The position numbers and the translations under genes are program-made. Under the pieces are notes generated by a model. That model saw only the letters and a list, made by a program, of their open reading frames with translations, did no database searches and was not told the DNA's origin. A stretch of DNA of 64,000 nucleotides, taken from assembly GCF_034627025.1 (NCBI RefSeq), contig NZ_CP141050.1:186001-250000 (forward strand), given 5' to 3'. Below are positions 1-8,470 of the stretch, in pieces; positions within the stretch are counted from its first letter, which is position 1, and each line of letters starts with the position of its first letter. Source of the DNA: Microvirga lotononidis. Lineage in GTDB: Bacteria; Pseudomonadota; Alphaproteobacteria; Rhizobiales; Beijerinckiaceae.

Positions 1-1
1 C

Positions 2-325
2 GTGCCGGATGAGGGCATGCTGGAGCGGCTTCAGGCGGGCATGACGCTCGATGGCGAGCGCTTGGTCGCAAGGTCGGCGAGCCTGCTCCGTGCCGGCGCA
101 CGCAACGCGTGGATCGAGGTGATCCTGAGCGAAGGCCGAAACCGCCAGATCCGGCGCCTGCTGGGCGCCGTTGGCGCGGAGGTGCTCCGGCTCGTGCGCA
201 TCGATGTGGGCGGTGTGCGGCTGGGCGATCTTCCGAGGGGCACCGTCCGGCCACTCACGCCCGCCGAGAAGGCGATGCTGGACGTTCCGGTCCAGATCGC
301 CTCTGGCTGGGAAGGAGCTGTATGA
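2..325 (+). CDS. Pseudouridine synthase, RsuA/RluB/RluE type, C-terminal fragment
   Basis: This is the tail of an RNA pseudouridine synthase that continues upstream of the window. The segment EGRNRQIRRLLGAVGAEVLR is the signature C-terminal stretch of the RsuA/RluB family, which isomerises uridine in 16S or 23S rRNA. The catalytic aspartate and the S4 domain would lie outside the window, so the exact rRNA target cannot be assigned. The reading frame is open at the left edge and ends at TGA 323-325, shortly before the ankyrin gene. Confidence 0.85.
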   Translation: MPDEGMLERLQAGMTLDGERLVARSASLLRAGARNAWIEVILSEGRNRQIRRLLGAVGAEVLRLVRIDVGGVRLGDLPRGTVRPLTPAEKAMLDVPVQIASGWEGAV

Positions 326-338
326 TGGCGTGGTTGGC

Positions 339-1184
339 ATGATGATGAGACTGTTCTTCCCCGTCATGGTGTTGGGAGCCTTGCTGATGAGCACGTTTCC
401 GGGGCTCGGTTCGACGGACTCCCCTCCGCCGCTCGACCGCCATCTCATCGCCGCCGCGGAGCGGGGGGACGTCGATGCCGTCAGGCGTGCCCTGGGCGAA
501 GGAGCGAGCATCGACGCGCGTGACGGTCGCCAGCGCACGGCTCTCATGGCAGCCGTCCAGAGCAACCAGGTCGCGGCCGCAAGAGCCCTGATCGAGGCCG
601 GCGCCGACGTGAACGCGAAGGACGAGATCAACGACAGTCCCTACCTGCTGGCCGGCGCCAGGGGGTATCTTGAGATCCTGCGCCTCACCCTCGCCCATGG
701 TGCCGATCTCCGGAGCACGAACCGCTATGGCGGCACGGCTCTCATCCCCGCAGCCGAGCGCGGGCACGTGGAGACGGTGCACACCCTGATCGAAGCTGGT
801 GTCGATGTCGACCACGTGAACAAGCTGGGTTGGACCGCGCTGCTGGAGGCGATCATCCTCGGGGACGGTGGGCCGAGACATGTGGAAATTGTTCGGCTGC
901 TGCTCGACGCGGATGCGGAGGCCAGCCTTGCCGACCGCGACGGGGTCACGCCGTTGCAGCATGCGCGCCAGCGCGGCTACCGCGAGATCGAGCAGCTCCT
1001 GACGGCGGCCGGTGCCGCTGACCACGCGAGGAGGGGAGGAACGAGATGTCCACCAGCCGGGATTTTCTCTGCGAGGTCATCGATCTGGCTCGTGACAACG
1101 TCCGAAAGGGCGGACGGCCGTTCGGTGCAGTTCTCGTCAAGGACGGCGCCGTCATTGCCACGGGCGTCAACGAAATCCATATGA
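339..1184 (+). CDS. Ankyrin-repeat protein, probably exported
   Basis: The protein starts with a hydrophobic segment (MMMRLFFPVMVLGALLMS) that looks like a signal peptide or anchor, followed by about five ankyrin repeats (for example TALMAAVQSNQVAAARALI and ALIPAAERGHVETVHTLIEA). Ankyrin repeats mediate protein-protein contacts; the partner is unknown. The start was placed at the ATG cluster 339-347 because upstream codons overlap the synthase gene. The repeats end near 1015, yet the frame runs on for about 165 bases, 139 of them inside the next gene. A TGA one frame away at 1019-1021, just before the next gene's ribosome site, suggests a small indel removed the native stop. Confidence 0.75.
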   Translation: MMMRLFFPVMVLGALLMSTFPGLGSTDSPPPLDRHLIAAAERGDVDAVRRALGEGASIDARDGRQRTALMAAVQSNQVAAARALIEAGADVNAKDEINDSPYLLAGARGYLEILRLTLAHGADLRSTNRYGGTALIPAAERGHVETVHTLIEAGVDVDHVNKLGWTALLEAIILGDGGPRHVEIVRLLLDADAEASLADRDGVTPLQHARQRGYREIEQLLTAAGAADHARRGGTRCPPAGIFSARSSIWLVTTSERADGRSVQFSSRTAPSLPRASTKSI

Positions 1185-1546
1185 CGCAAGACCCGACCAC
1201 CCATGCCGAACTCCAGGCGATCCGCGCGGCGAGCCGGGCGCTCGGCAGCCCGCGCCTCGACGGCTGCGTGATCTATGCCAGCGGCCATCCCTGCCCGATG
1301 TGCCTTTCGGCGATGTACCTTACGGGCATCCGCGAAGTGACCTACGCCTATTCCAACGAGGACGGAGAGCCGTATGGCCTGTCGACGGCGGCCATTTATG
1401 CTGAACTGGCAAAGCCGCTGGCGGAGCAGTCGCTCAAGGCCACTCATCTGCCCTTGCGCGCTGGGGCGGAGGGCGATCTCTATCAGATGTGGCGCGACGC
1501 CGCCTCGGCTCCGCTCGACGGGTCCGGCTCCGGCAGGTCCGCGTAG
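1046..1546 (+). CDS. Nucleoside/guanine deaminase, cytidine deaminase fold
   Basis: This zinc-dependent deaminase carries the HAE motif (THAELQAIRAA) and the PCPMC motif (GHPCPMCLSAMYL), which supply the zinc ligands and the catalytic glutamate. The order and the text around the motifs resemble Bacillus-type guanine deaminase and related nucleoside deaminases rather than TadA. Length (166 residues) is normal for the family. A strong purine-rich site (GAGGAGGGGAGG) lies just before ATG 1046. Its 3' end overlaps the convergent DUF488 gene by 64 bases. Substrate preference is inferred, not shown. Confidence 0.85.
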   Translation: MSTSRDFLCEVIDLARDNVRKGGRPFGAVLVKDGAVIATGVNEIHMTQDPTTHAELQAIRAASRALGSPRLDGCVIYASGHPCPMCLSAMYLTGIREVTYAYSNEDGEPYGLSTAAIYAELAKPLAEQSLKATHLPLRAGAEGDLYQMWRDAASAPLDGSGSGRSA

Positions 1547-2061
1547 ACATTCCCATCAGGCGTCAACCGGGCTGCGGGCGTCATCGACGCCGGCCCGATT
1601 TTGCCGGGTCCGAGGATGTGGAATGCCGCATGGCCGGAGGCGAGCAGGTAGTCGGCGATGATCCGGCGGTGGCAGCGCCACCACACCGCCTCGGCGCACA
1701 TGATGGCCGTGACGTTCGCATCACCAAGCTCGCGCAACATCGCTAGGCCCATGTGGAACTTGTCGGTCAAGGCATAGTCGGAATAGTTCCGGAAGCTGTC
1801 GTTCTCCCAATACGTGTTTGGTGAGGGCTGGGCCAGACGCTGCTTGCCGCGGAGCCCGCCGAGTTCGGCGATGTGCTCGTATCCGATCTGATAGCTGGCA
1901 AGATTGTCGGATAGAACATCACGGTTGAACTGTGGATTCGTCCGGGAGCGCGGAACCGTTCGGACATCCACCACGAGGCCGACTTTCGCCTCGCGGAGAA
2001 GGTCCACGAATTCCGGAATGGTGCGGGTGGAGTGCCCGATGGTGTAGAACGGGTTTGCCAT
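1483..2061 (-). CDS. DUF488 family protein
   Basis: The N-terminus FYTIGHSTRTIPEFVDLL followed by VVDVRTVPRSRTNPQFN is the hallmark of DUF488, a small conserved family of unknown biochemical function. A later CAEAVWWRCHRRIIADYL segment is the conserved Cys/His-rich end of the domain. Length of 192 residues is typical. The gene runs opposite to the deaminase and overlaps its end; it lies six bases downstream of the PAS protein gene on the same strand, so the two may share a transcript. Confidence 0.85.
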   Translation of the reverse strand: MANPFYTIGHSTRTIPEFVDLLREAKVGLVVDVRTVPRSRTNPQFNRDVLSDNLASYQIGYEHIAELGGLRGKQRLAQPSPNTYWENDSFRNYSDYALTDKFHMGLAMLRELGDANVTAIMCAEAVWWRCHRRIIADYLLASGHAAFHILGPGKIGPASMTPAARLTPDGNVYADLPEPDPSSGAEAASRHI

Positions 2062-2066
2062 GCTGG

Positions 2067-2507
2067 TCAGTGGGGACTCGGGTGTGCGGTTGCTTCCGCC
2101 AGCTTCTGCTTCAGCCTTCTGATCTCCTCGAAGCGGCTGGTCACGTCGCGCATGACTGCGGCGAGGCCGTGCATCTGACCCTGCTCATACTTGAGCGGCA
2201 CGATGGTGAACTCCAAGGAGATGCGCTGCCCGTCCTTGCGGAGGCCCGGCACCGACAGGAGGTCGCCCGCGCCGTAGTGGCTCTCGCCGGAGGCCATCAC
2301 GCGGCGGAACCCCTCCCAATGCCGCGCACGCAGGCGCTCGGGGATGATGAGATCGAGGGACTGCCCGAGCGCCTCGGCGGCGCGATGGCCGAAGATCCGC
2401 TCGGCACTGGGGTTCCACACCCGGATGATCCCGTCGGGGTCCATCGCCACCACGGCATTGGCGGCAGCGGAGAGAATGGCTTCTGCAACAAGTCGGGTCA
2501 GATCCAT
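2067..2507 (-). CDS. Single-domain PAS sensor protein
   Basis: About 146 residues containing one PAS domain: AVVAMDPDGIIRVWNPSAER begins the fold and VMRDVTSRFEEIRRLKQKL ends it with a PAC-type tail and short coiled coil. There is no kinase, cyclase or HTH output domain, so it probably acts by binding a partner. The start at 2507 was preferred over longer options because AAGGAAA lies about ten bases upstream; the longer reading is low-complexity and overlaps a membrane-protein remnant. The family is widespread in Methylobacteriaceae-like genomes; ligand unknown. Confidence 0.8.
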   Translation of the reverse strand: MDLTRLVAEAILSAAANAVVAMDPDGIIRVWNPSAERIFGHRAAEALGQSLDLIIPERLRARHWEGFRRVMASGESHYGAGDLLSVPGLRKDGQRISLEFTIVPLKYEQGQMHGLAAVMRDVTSRFEEIRRLKQKLAEATAHPSPH

Positions 2508-2548
2508 CCCCGATTTCCTTAAATTCTCTGCCGCATGAAGCATTCGGA

Positions 2549-2707
2549 TCAGGGAACCCGCTCCGAGACGGCGACCCGGTGGCGGTAGACCATCTCCCAC
2601 CCGCGCCAGCCCGTATAGATCAGGAGGAGAACGACAACGAGCGAGATGAGAAGCCCTGTCGGCAGAACGGCAGCGTCTCCGGCGACAAGGGGCCGAACAT
2701 GATCCCA
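2549..2707 (-). pseudogene. C-terminal remnant of a DUF2231-like membrane protein
   Basis: Reading the minus strand gives a 52-residue tail with one membrane helix (GLLISLVVVLLLIY) followed by GWRGWEMVYRHRVAVS, which resembles the end of DUF2231-type membrane proteins. An in-frame stop immediately precedes it at 2708-2710 and no start is visible, so it looks like the surviving end of a lost gene. The assignment rests on the short helix-plus-tail pattern only. Confidence 0.4.
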
Positions 2708-2733
2708 TCAACATGGAGCCCAGCTCCTGGAGT

Positions 2734-3153
2734 TCAACTCGGACAGGGAAGGATCGGCGTTTGGCCGCAGTCCAAGTGCCTCGACGGGATTCCCAGCATT
2801 GAGGCGCACTGCACCCGGCAGTTCTTCACGAGCTGACGTCCGGTGTTGCTCAGGGCCAGCCATCTGCCCGGCCATTTGACATTCGGGCCAAAGATACGCA
2901 TGAACCGTCCATCATGCCGAGCTTCGTACCATTCCGTCGTGGCCTGCACCGAGCAGGGAATCTGATCGCGGGCAATTAGCCCCGAGCTCAACACGCGTCC
3001 GAGCTCGGGGACCAAGGGCACCTGCCCGCCCCATCCAGCGGCATTGATCGCCAGCGTCCGGTTGCAGCGGCACCTGACCGTGCCGCGCGCCAACCGACCC
3101 TTCCCTCTTCCTCGTCCGGCATCCAGGCCATCAGGCGCGGGTGAATGGATCAT
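2734..3153 (-). CDS. Hypothetical protein, doubtful
   Basis: An open frame of 139 codons fills the gap between the PAS gene and homospermidine synthase. The stretch EWYEARHDGRFMRIFGPNVKW followed by GRQLVKNCRVQCASML looks more protein-like than random, but I recognise no family, and no clear ribosome site supports the start. It may be a divergent small protein or a chance frame in GC-rich DNA. Nothing else was identified in 2708-3242. Confidence 0.3.
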   Translation of the reverse strand: MIHSPAPDGLDAGRGRGKGRLARGTVRCRCNRTLAINAAGWGGQVPLVPELGRVLSSGLIARDQIPCSVQATTEWYEARHDGRFMRIFGPNVKWPGRWLALSNTGRQLVKNCRVQCASMLGIPSRHLDCGQTPILPCPS

Positions 3154-3242
3154 CCCGGACGATTCCTATCGGCTGATGCCCCTGCTGCGGCCATCCCTGC
3201 CGAACCCTTTTCGCTGCCTCTCGCGAGGTCAGGAGTACCACC

Positions 3243-4694
3243 ATGGACAGAACCGAAACCAGGAACGACCACTCGCCCATCCATGGCCGCATCACCGGCC
3301 CGATCGTCATGATCGGCTTCGGCTCGATCGGCAAGGGCATGCTGCCCCTGATCGAGCGGCATTTCGAGTTCGACAGGAACCGCTTCACGGTCATCGATCC
3401 GGTCGACACCGACCGTGACATGCTGGACGTGCGCGGCGTGACGCTCATCACCAAGGCCCTGACGCCGGACAACTACCGCGAGATCCTCACGCCACTGCTG
3501 ACGGAAGGCGGCGGGCAGGGCTTCTGCGTGAACGTCTCGGTGGACACGTCGTCCCGCGCCATTATGGAGCTCTGCCGCGAACTCGGTACGCTCTACGTCG
3601 ACACCGTGGCCGAGCCCTGGGCCGGGTTCTATTTCGACAAGAGCGTGGGGCCGGAGGCGCGCACCAACTACGCCCTGCGTGAGAACATCCTCGAGGCGCG
3701 CCGCAAGTCGCCGGGCGGTCCCACGGCGGTGAACTGCTGCGGCGCTAATCCCGGCATGGTGTCCTGGTTCGTGAAGCAGGCACTGCTCAACGTCGCCAGA
3801 GACACCGGCATCGAGCACGAGGATCCGCAGAGCCGCGAGGACTGGGCGCGTCTGATGCAGCGCGTCGGCGTGAAGGGCATCCACATCGCCGAGCGCGACA
3901 CGCAGCGCGCCGAGAAGCCGAAGCCCATGGGGGTCTTCGTAAATACTTGGTCCGTGGAAGGCTTCGTGTCCGAGGGCTTGCAGCCGGCCGAACTCGGCTG
4001 GGGCACGCACGAGAAATGGATGCCGGAGAACGGCCGCACGCACGACAAGGGCTGCGGTGCCGCGATCTACCTGCTCCAGCCCGGCGCCAACACGCGTGTC
4101 CGCACCTGGTGCCCGACGCCCGGCCCGCAATACGGCTTCCTTGTCACGCACAACGAGGCAATCTCGATCGCGGACTTCTTCACCGTGCGCGAAGGCGACG
4201 AGGTCGCCTATCGGCCGACCTGCCACTACGCCTACCACCCGGCGAACGATGCCGTTCTCTCGATGCACGAGATGTTCGGCAATGCCGGACAGTTCCAGGG
4301 GAAGCACCACATCCTGACCGAGGATGAGATCGTCGACGGCATCGACGAACTCGGCGTGCTGCTCTACGGCCATGACAGGAATGCCTACTGGTACGGCTCG
4401 CAGCTCTCCATCGAGGAGACGCGCAAGCTCGCGCCGTACCAGAACGCCACGGGCCTTCAGGTGACCTCCGCCGTGCTCGCCGGCATGGTTTGGGCACTCG
4501 AGAACCCGGAGGCCGGGATCGTGGAGGCTGACGACATCGATTTCCGTCGCTGCCTCGAGGTGCAGATGCCCTATCTTGGTCCGGTGAACGGGTACTACAC
4601 GGATTGGACGCCGCTCACCGACCGGCCCGGGTTCTTTCCGGAGGACATCGACACCTCCGATCCGTGGCAGTTCCGGAACGTGCTGGTGCGGTAA
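3243..4694 (+). CDS. hss: Homospermidine synthase
   Basis: This 483-residue protein matches bacterial homospermidine synthase (EC 2.5.1.44), which makes sym-homospermidine from two putrescines (or putrescine and spermidine) with NAD. The N-terminus holds a Rossmann dinucleotide site (IVMIGFGSIGKGML) of the saccharopine-dehydrogenase-like fold, followed by NVSVDTSSRAIMELCRELGT and NCCGANPGMVSWFVKQAL in the catalytic half. Length agrees with characterised enzymes of about 477 residues. The gene stands alone; a palindromic repeat follows it and may end transcription. Homospermidine is the main polyamine of many Rhizobiales, which supports the taxonomic guess. Confidence 0.95.
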   Translation: MDRTETRNDHSPIHGRITGPIVMIGFGSIGKGMLPLIERHFEFDRNRFTVIDPVDTDRDMLDVRGVTLITKALTPDNYREILTPLLTEGGGQGFCVNVSVDTSSRAIMELCRELGTLYVDTVAEPWAGFYFDKSVGPEARTNYALRENILEARRKSPGGPTAVNCCGANPGMVSWFVKQALLNVARDTGIEHEDPQSREDWARLMQRVGVKGIHIAERDTQRAEKPKPMGVFVNTWSVEGFVSEGLQPAELGWGTHEKWMPENGRTHDKGCGAAIYLLQPGANTRVRTWCPTPGPQYGFLVTHNEAISIADFFTVREGDEVAYRPTCHYAYHPANDAVLSMHEMFGNAGQFQGKHHILTEDEIVDGIDELGVLLYGHDRNAYWYGSQLSIEETRKLAPYQNATGLQVTSAVLAGMVWALENPEAGIVEADDIDFRRCLEVQMPYLGPVNGYYTDWTPLTDRPGFFPEDIDTSDPWQFRNVLVR

Positions 4695-4706
4695 CACGCG
4701 TCTGTT

Positions 4707-4797
4707 GTCATCACCGGCCTCGTGCCGGTGATCTCGATGCGAAGAGCGCAGCGTTTCAATCTATCGGGATGGCCGGGACAGGCCCGGCCATGACGTG
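4707..4797. repeat. Bimodular palindromic intergenic repeat
   Basis: Two perfect nine-base hairpins sit in one intergenic unit: ATCACCGGC/GCCGGTGAT at 4710-4718 and 4724-4732, and ATGGCCGGG/CCCGGCCAT at 4769-4777 and 4783-4791, separated by a stretch containing GAGCGCAGCG. This layout matches palindromic elements scattered through Rhizobiales genomes. Lying directly after the homospermidine synthase stop, the first hairpin may also serve as a transcription terminator or RNA 3' stabiliser. Confidence 0.7.
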
Positions 4798-4872
4798 GCA
4801 GATGTCATTCCCCGTGGCCGAAGGCCGGGCATGGTGAACGGAGTGAAATGAGATGCCCCATTTCGAGGAATT

Positions 4873-5907
4873 CTATGCCGACAAGCTCCGCGGCAGGAGC
4901 CTCTCCGACACCGCGAGCCGCAGCGTCCGCAGCGCGATCCAGCCGATGATCAGGTTGGCGCCGATGAAGAGCGGGGCCATGAGGAACGCGATCAGCCCCG
5001 TTTGTCCCCGCTCGACGAGACGCAGGGCTGCGAGTGGCAGGGCGGAGATGCCGAAGGTGTAGGCCCACGCGGCCGGCGAGAACGGCTGCCGAAGCCAGGG
5101 CACGAGGCGCAACATAACGAGCGCCTGGAGCAGGGCGTATCCGAACAGCATCTGGACAAAGCGGTCCGGCGGACCCTCGGTGACGGCGAGGTATGCGACG
5201 GATCCGACTGCCGGGGTGGCGAGATGCAATCCCATCGTGGCGCGCAACCCTACGGGCAAGGTATGGGTCATCAGGCGGTGCAGCACGATGGATTCCAGCA
5301 CGACCATCGACAGGAAACCCGCCCCGAAGAAGAGCAGCCCGGCGTCGGGATAACCGAAGGACCCGCAGGCGATCGCACTGACGAAGCACCCACCCACCGT
5401 GGGCATGTTCAGTGCCGGGGTGGTCGCATCCGTGTGGCGTCCGCCCTGCCACAATGCGCCGACCATCCAGGCACTGAACATGACCTGGCTTGCGACGCCC
5501 AGCATGAACATCGCCGATGCCACGGCAGGGAGATAAGGGGCGATTGCGATTGACGCGATAAGGGTCGCAACCGGAACCAGCGCGATGAAGAACGCCTGAA
5601 CCGGATGTCGGAACTCGGCAAGCGCCTCATCTCGGGAAGTCGCCCACTTCAGGACGTACAACGCCATCCAGATGAGCCAGACGAATGCCGCTGCAAGGGA
5701 CAGGGCCTCGCCGACCGGAGCGGGAGCTCCCCATACCCGGGCGGCAGTGCGCTACCCGTTGCCGAGCCCGCCAAGGCCAAGGACCATGCCGAAGAATGTC
5801 GACGGAATCACGACTGCCGCAACAGGAGGCCGGGATTGTTTGGGTTGGGAGGCCAGTTCATCGGAGGCCGGATCGATCCGTTCGGGCGAGGGAGCGGCAT
5901 TGGACAT
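4873..5907 (-). pseudogene. TehA/SLAC1-family anion channel or tellurite-resistance protein, interrupted by an amber codon
   Basis: Read through one stop, the minus strand encodes a 344-residue membrane protein of the TehA/SLAC1 voltage-dependent anion channel family, with about ten hydrophobic helices. The start at 5907 gives MSNAAPSPERID, a helix follows (STFFGMVLGLGGLGNG), then TAG at 5752-5754 where the family normally has tryptophan, then RTAARVWGAP and the rest of the channel in the same frame. A single TGG to TAG change explains it. Without read-through, translation would have to restart at 5667 and lose the first helices. No frameshift is present. Confidence 0.8.
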
Positions 5908-5936
5908 GGCGGTGGCCTTCGATGGTGACAGGCGGT

Positions 5937-6371
5937 TCAGCCGCTGGTCCCAATGGGATTATTGGGAGAGGAGGGGTCCTTCGCGGCTGCATGTTGCGGG
6001 ACGGCGAAGCGGCCTTCCTCGGCCTTGTGGAAGTACTGGCTCGCGACCAGCATGCCCTTGGCGATGCGGATGGGCGGAATGCAGGTCAGCAGGAGGAACG
6101 GCCCCGATGTGAGCAGGTGAACCCAGACGGATGGTTCCCACATGATCTCGACCCAGACGCCGAACCCGGCCGCCGGGATGCCCATGATGATCATGATGAA
6201 GAAGGCCGGGCCGTCGGCCGGGTCGGCGAAGGAGTAGTCCAGGCCACAGGCCTCGCAGCGCGGGGCGAGCTTGAGGAATCCGCTGAACAGGCGGCCCTTG
6301 CCGCACCGGGGGCAGCGGCACAGCAGGCCGTGCTTGAAGATGGCCTCCTTGGCACTGTGGTTCATGCTCAT
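5937..6371 (-). CDS. DUF983 family membrane protein
   Basis: The protein starts with two CxxC pairs (CRCPRCGKGRLFSGFLKL and RCEACGL), then two hydrophobic segments (AFFIMIIMGIPAAGFGVWV and LLTSGPFLLLTCIPPIRIA). Zinc-ribbon plus two helices is the DUF983 layout; its role is not established. Length of 144 residues is normal. It is transcribed toward the damaged TehA-like gene and ends 30 bases before that gene's start, so the two may have formed an operon. Confidence 0.85.
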   Translation of the reverse strand: MSMNHSAKEAIFKHGLLCRCPRCGKGRLFSGFLKLAPRCEACGLDYSFADPADGPAFFIMIIMGIPAAGFGVWVEIMWEPSVWVHLLTSGPFLLLTCIPPIRIAKGMLVASQYFHKAEEGRFAVPQHAAAKDPSSPNNPIGTSG

Positions 6372-6547
6372 GAGTCGTTCCGAAATTTCAGAATTTCCTG
6401 AAACATGGTGACCGGCGGGCTCGGCAGCAAGCGGCAGGAGGTCGCGGCGGCGCGAGGGAATGGGGTGGACCGCCCCATTGTGGGCTAACCCCAGGACAGC
6501 CTGGCTTGAAGCAGGGGAGGTTCGAGGATCACCTGGGTATTGGGATT

Positions 6548-6823
6548 ATGAGCACAGCCAACTTCGTGAGGTTGATTGGGGCTGCGGCCTGCTTGTCGGC
6601 CTACGGACTGCTGCTACTTGGCAGGGTGAAGGTCGACGATGGCCAATTCGTAGCGCTCAATGGTATTGGGGCCTTGGCAATACTTTGCTCTCTCGTCATT
6701 GATTTCAATCTGCCGTCATTCGTAATGTATTCGACGTAGTTGATCTTCACGATCATCGACTACGTGCGCTCACGCCCCAAAGGGGGCGTCGTCAAGGTCA
6801 TGAGCGCCGCCCCAAGCATCTGA
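6548..6823 (+). pseudogene. Small CBU_0592-like membrane protein, interrupted by an amber codon
   Basis: From ATG 6548 the frame gives two membrane helices (FVRLIGAAACLSAYGLLLLG and LNGIGALAILCSLVIDFNLP), the pattern of the CBU_0592-like family. TAG at 6737-6739 stops it after FVMYST; reading through gives LIFTIIDYVRSRPK and an end at 6823, restoring the usual third segment where relatives often have tryptophan. As with the TehA-like gene 0.8 kb away, one in-frame amber codon is the only lesion. The 63-residue truncated form could still be made. Confidence 0.55.
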
Positions 6824-7130
6824 CGGAATCCTTGCAGGGAGGAAACTGGCGCGCATGCTCCTTCTGCATCGGCGCGCTTGAATTTCATCTATTGATGATT
6901 ATGTTTATATTGTCATGATTACTTCGCATCATATCCTCCACCTCTGCGGAGGCCGCCTCCTCGCAGGCGGCTGATCCCCGAACCCGGGCGCACGTCCTGC
7001 GCCGCCGTCGTTCGGGGTCATGACCAATCTCGCAAACAATTCGAATTCAGCACGCCGGGTCCTGGATGCCGCCGTTCGTCTCGACGACGCGCGTCCGCAG
7101 GCCGGGATCGGCATTGCCCAGGAGGATCTC
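6824..7130. other. Intergenic region, no gene seen
   Basis: This 307-base stretch has no convincing coding frame. It holds the most AT-rich patch of the neighbourhood (about 6888-6930, with TTGATGATTATG and TTTATATTGTC), a plausible place for the promoter of the downstream stress genes, and a small palindrome GGAGGCCGCCTCC near 6949. Confidence 0.4.
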
Positions 7131-7664
7131 ATGCACACAACCGTTGACCTGCCGCCCGTCACCGTCGCGACGCGCGACTACAACCGCCTCATGTCCGTCG
7201 CGGCCATGGAGCACAATCGGCGCAAGCCGCATCGCGAGTTCCTGCTGTCGGAGCTGCGGCGGGCCTCGCTCTGTCATCCCGCGGCGTTGCCGGACGACGT
7301 GGTCTCGACCAACGTGAAGGTCACGTACCGGATCAATGACGGACAGCCGAGGGCGCACGTCCTGGTCCACCCGCAGGATCTGCAATGGCCGGGCGCGGAA
7401 TTGTCCGTACTGACGCCCCTGGGGATAGCGCTGCTGGGGCTTCGCGTGGGCGACCGGATGTCCTATCGGACTGACCGGGACGGTCCATTGCACGAGGTCG
7501 TGGTGGAGGATGTCCAATTCAGGCTCCTGCCGGATGAAACCGACCACTCGGAACCCGGCGACGGTAACGCGCGGGACGATCTCGATCGCCGGCTCGACGA
7601 GGCCCTGATGGAGACCTTCCCGGCCAGCGACCCGGTCTCGGTCATCATTTGCGGACGGTCCTGA
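7131..7664 (+). CDS. Rnk-like regulator with GreA/GreB C-terminal domain
   Basis: The core VTVATRDYNRLMSVAAM through VSTNVKVTYRIN and ELSVLTPLGIALLGLRVGD matches nucleoside diphosphate kinase regulator Rnk, an RNA-polymerase secondary-channel protein related to the C-terminal half of GreA. The start at 7131 was chosen for the AGGAGG seven bases upstream. A C-terminal extension ends with LDEALMETFPASDPVS, a tail found on many small alphaproteobacterial proteins. Together with a paralogue 64 bases downstream it forms a probable operon with the following small gene and the universal stress protein. Confidence 0.8.
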   Translation: MHTTVDLPPVTVATRDYNRLMSVAAMEHNRRKPHREFLLSELRRASLCHPAALPDDVVSTNVKVTYRINDGQPRAHVLVHPQDLQWPGAELSVLTPLGIALLGLRVGDRMSYRTDRDGPLHEVVVEDVQFRLLPDETDHSEPGDGNARDDLDRRLDEALMETFPASDPVSVIICGRS

Positions 7665-7728
7665 TTCCGGGAATCACAAGGCTTGCCGCTTCCCCATGTC
7701 GGAGCGCAGCGACACATCGGAGACAACA

Positions 7729-8151
7729 ATGAGACAGGTAACCCTTCCCCCCATCACGATCACCACGGTCGATTACGACCGTCTGGCCTGGATCGCGTCC
7801 GCCGGCGTCAACGGCCAACGCTACACCGTCGCCGAGATGCTGGCTGACGAACTCGATCGTGCGACGGTCGCGGCGCCGGGCGCCATCCGCCCGGACATCG
7901 TGACGATGCATTCGGAGGTCGAGTACCGGGACGAGGTCACGGGCGAGGTGCGGCGCGCCACCCTGGTGTATCCGGGCGAGGAGGATCTCGACGCCGGACG
8001 GATCTCGGTCCTGACGCCGGTCGGGGCGGCCCTGATCGGACTGTCGGAGGGACAGTCGATGGAATGGCAGGGGCCGACGGGCGGACGGCGCAAGCTAACG
8101 GTGCATCGGGTGCGTTTCCAGCCCGAGCGCATGGCCGGACTGAGCGCCTGA
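7729..8151 (+). CDS. Second Rnk-like regulator, paralogue
   Basis: This protein shares the order of motifs of its upstream neighbour: ITITTVDYDRLAWIA, IVTMHSEVEYRDEVTGE, and GRISVLTPVGAALIGLSEGQ. That is the GreA/GreB C-terminal fold of Rnk-type proteins, which bind RNA polymerase. It lacks the METFPASDP tail of the first copy. The start at ATG 7729 was chosen because GGAG lies ten bases upstream; a longer reading from 7696 is possible. Tandem duplication followed by divergence is the simplest origin. Confidence 0.8.
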   Translation: MRQVTLPPITITTVDYDRLAWIASAGVNGQRYTVAEMLADELDRATVAAPGAIRPDIVTMHSEVEYRDEVTGEVRRATLVYPGEEDLDAGRISVLTPVGAALIGLSEGQSMEWQGPTGGRRKLTVHRVRFQPERMAGLSA

Positions 8152-8208
8152 ATCCGAACACGCAACATGCAGCCGGGATATGCTGCCGAGCAGCCAAGGA
8201 GAAGAAAC

Positions 8209-8379
8209 ATGAAAGCCGCAGACAAGATTGCAGACACGGGCAAGGTCCCAGTTCCAAAAGGGCCGCCTGATCATCGGCCGACCGAGGCAAAGGCGGTCGT
8301 GGTCCGGGAGTGGGCACCGCAACCCAGTCCGATGACCCGCGAGGAGATCCGGAAGATCGTGATCGACCAGATCGGATAG
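8209..8379 (+). CDS. Small hypothetical protein
   Basis: A 56-residue protein preceded by a strong ribosome site (AAGGAGAAG, about six bases before ATG 8209). It is charged and proline-rich in the middle and ends with a predicted helix (MTREEIRKIVIDQIG). No family is recognised. Its position between the Rnk-like pair and the universal stress protein, with short spacing and the same strand, suggests co-expression in a stress operon. Confidence 0.6.
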   Translation: MKAADKIADTGKVPVPKGPPDHRPTEAKAVVVREWAPQPSPMTREEIRKIVIDQIG

Positions 8380-8470
8380 CGGCGGCGTCTGCCGCAATCC
8401 CGCGACGGACGCGCCTCCACTTCCCGACCCACAGGAGACGAACCCATGCACATTCTGGCCGCAACGGGCG

